A stretch of 64,000 nt of DNA from Sphingosinicella humi (GTDB taxonomy: Bacteria > Pseudomonadota > Alphaproteobacteria > Sphingomonadales > Sphingomonadaceae), in the NCBI RefSeq assembly GCF_003129465.1, contig NZ_QFFF01000001.1, positions 1,473,501 to 1,537,500 of the forward strand. Reading direction: 5' to 3'. Shown here piece after piece: positions 63,496-64,000 of the stretch. The first letter of the stretch is position 1, and the number at the start of each line of letters is the position of its first letter. Below the pieces are notes generated by a model. The model saw only the letters and a program-made list of their open reading frames with translations, was not told the origin of the DNA and made no database searches. Made by a program: the position numbers and the translations under genes.

Positions 63496-64000
63496 TTAAC
63501 TGCGCGGCCGCTCCGCCAGCTTGCGCTCCCAAGCGAGCGCGTTGGCGACGATCGTGTCGAGGTCGTCGCGCTTGGGCCGCCAGGGGAGAGTGGCGAGGAT
63601 GCGCGCATTGTCCGCGACCAGCGCGTCCGGATCGCCGGCCCGGCGCGCCTCGACGCGGCGGTCGAGCTTCCTGTTGGTGACGCGGTCGACGGCGTCGAGG
63701 ACCTGGAGGACCGAGAAGCCCCGGCCGTAGCCGCAATTCATGATGTGCGACGCCTCGGGCTCCGCGATCAGCTTCTCGAGCGCGTCGACATGGGCGGCGG
63801 CGAGGTCGCTGACATGGATATAGTCGCGCACACCGGTGCCGTCGGGGGTCTCGTAATCGGTGCCGTAGACGGCGACATGGCTGCGCTTTCCGATGGCCGC
63901 CTCGACGGCGACCTTGATGAGGTGGGTGGCGCCCGCGGTCGACTGGCCCGAGCGTCCCCGCGGATCGGCGCCCGCTACGTTGAAGTAACGAAGCGCGCAG
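63496..64000 (-). CDS. galE: UDP-glucose 4-epimerase, C-terminal part (start outside window)
   Basis: The minus-strand frame is open to the window edge and encodes about 167 residues of GalE: LRYFNVAGADPRGRSGQ at the visible start, then VYGTDYETPDGTGVRDYIHVSDLA, NCGYGRGFSVLQVLDAV and RAGDPDALVADNARI. The enzyme interconverts UDP-glucose and UDP-galactose for surface polysaccharides. The NAD-binding half lies beyond base 64000. A 23-base gap separates it from the diguanylate cyclase start. Confidence 0.95.
   Translation of the reverse strand, partial: CALRYFNVAGADPRGRSGQSTAGATHLIKVAVEAAIGKRSHVAVYGTDYETPDGTGVRDYIHVSDLAAAHVDALEKLIAEPEASHIMNCGYGRGFSVLQVLDAVDRVTNRKLDRRVEARRAGDPDALVADNARILATLPWRPKRDDLDTIVANALAWERKLAERPRS

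Overview
The window is GC-rich chromosomal DNA that reads as an alphaproteobacterium, most likely a member of the Sphingomonadales. The inference rests on gene content and style: a DUF2312/GapR-like protein, sphingomonad-type exported hydrolases (TolB-like amidohydrolase, M61 peptidase, DUF885, lipoprotein amidase), a Tol-Pal operon behind ybgC, a type-B L36 protein, and many short palindromic repeats in gene gaps. No rRNA, tRNA, CRISPR array, prophage or insertion sequence was found. Most of the window is core genome, tightly packed on both strands. The first gene (an amidohydrolase) and the last gene (galE) are cut by the window edges.

Layout. 1-7.8 kb: the end of an amidohydrolase, two adjacent PilZ proteins, a tesA / ybbA-ybbP divergent locus as in E. 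coli, a nu-class GST and an aldehyde dehydrogenase. 7.8-12 kb: an orphan HicB-like protein, serine dehydratase, a PabB-PabC fusion for folate synthesis, and an exported MsrB. 12-16.8 kb: a cluster with two nucleotidyltransferases, a CDP-alcohol phosphotransferase, a HIT protein and a GMC oxidoreductase; this looks like a pathway for an unidentified activated head group. 16.8-22.9 kb: histidine utilisation (hutI-hutU-hutH on the minus strand, hutG plus a flavin reductase on the plus strand). 22.9-26.1 kb: a VOC protein, lnt and metK, with a strong palindromic operator candidate before metK. 26.3-35.1 kb: an Arg-rich RcnB-like protein and a run of exported hydrolases, with a prolyl-4-hydroxylase-like protein and a DUF427 protein. 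35.1-40.4 kb: TfoX-like protein, SMR and EamA transporters, ispG, DUF488, a CPBP protease and an exported isoaspartyl peptidase.

40.5-49.2 kb: the cell-envelope set pal-tolB-tolA-tolR-tolQ-ybgC followed by ruvB, then ruvA, ruvC and yebC. ruvB is separated from ruvCA by a Tat-exported M19-like protein on the other strand. 49.3-54.5 kb: a membrane protein, a YbjQ-like protein, a DUF2312 protein, a large nested inverted-repeat element, pyruvate kinase, nnrD with a perfect 129-bp in-frame tandem duplication, a HAD hydrolase and rpmJ. 54.6-61.7 kb: an APC permease coupled to a methyltransferase with a signal-like N-terminus, then a six-gene cytochrome c oxidase operon with two subunit-III-like genes and a membrane-anchored cytochrome c. 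61.7-64 kb: a membrane diguanylate cyclase and partial galE.

The items most worth following up are the CDP-alcohol head-group cluster, the 268-bp nested inverted-repeat element before pyk, the nnrD duplication, the altered metal sites of HutG and the M19-like protein, and the interspersed palindromic repeats. All functions are inferred from sequence reading alone; no database search was run.
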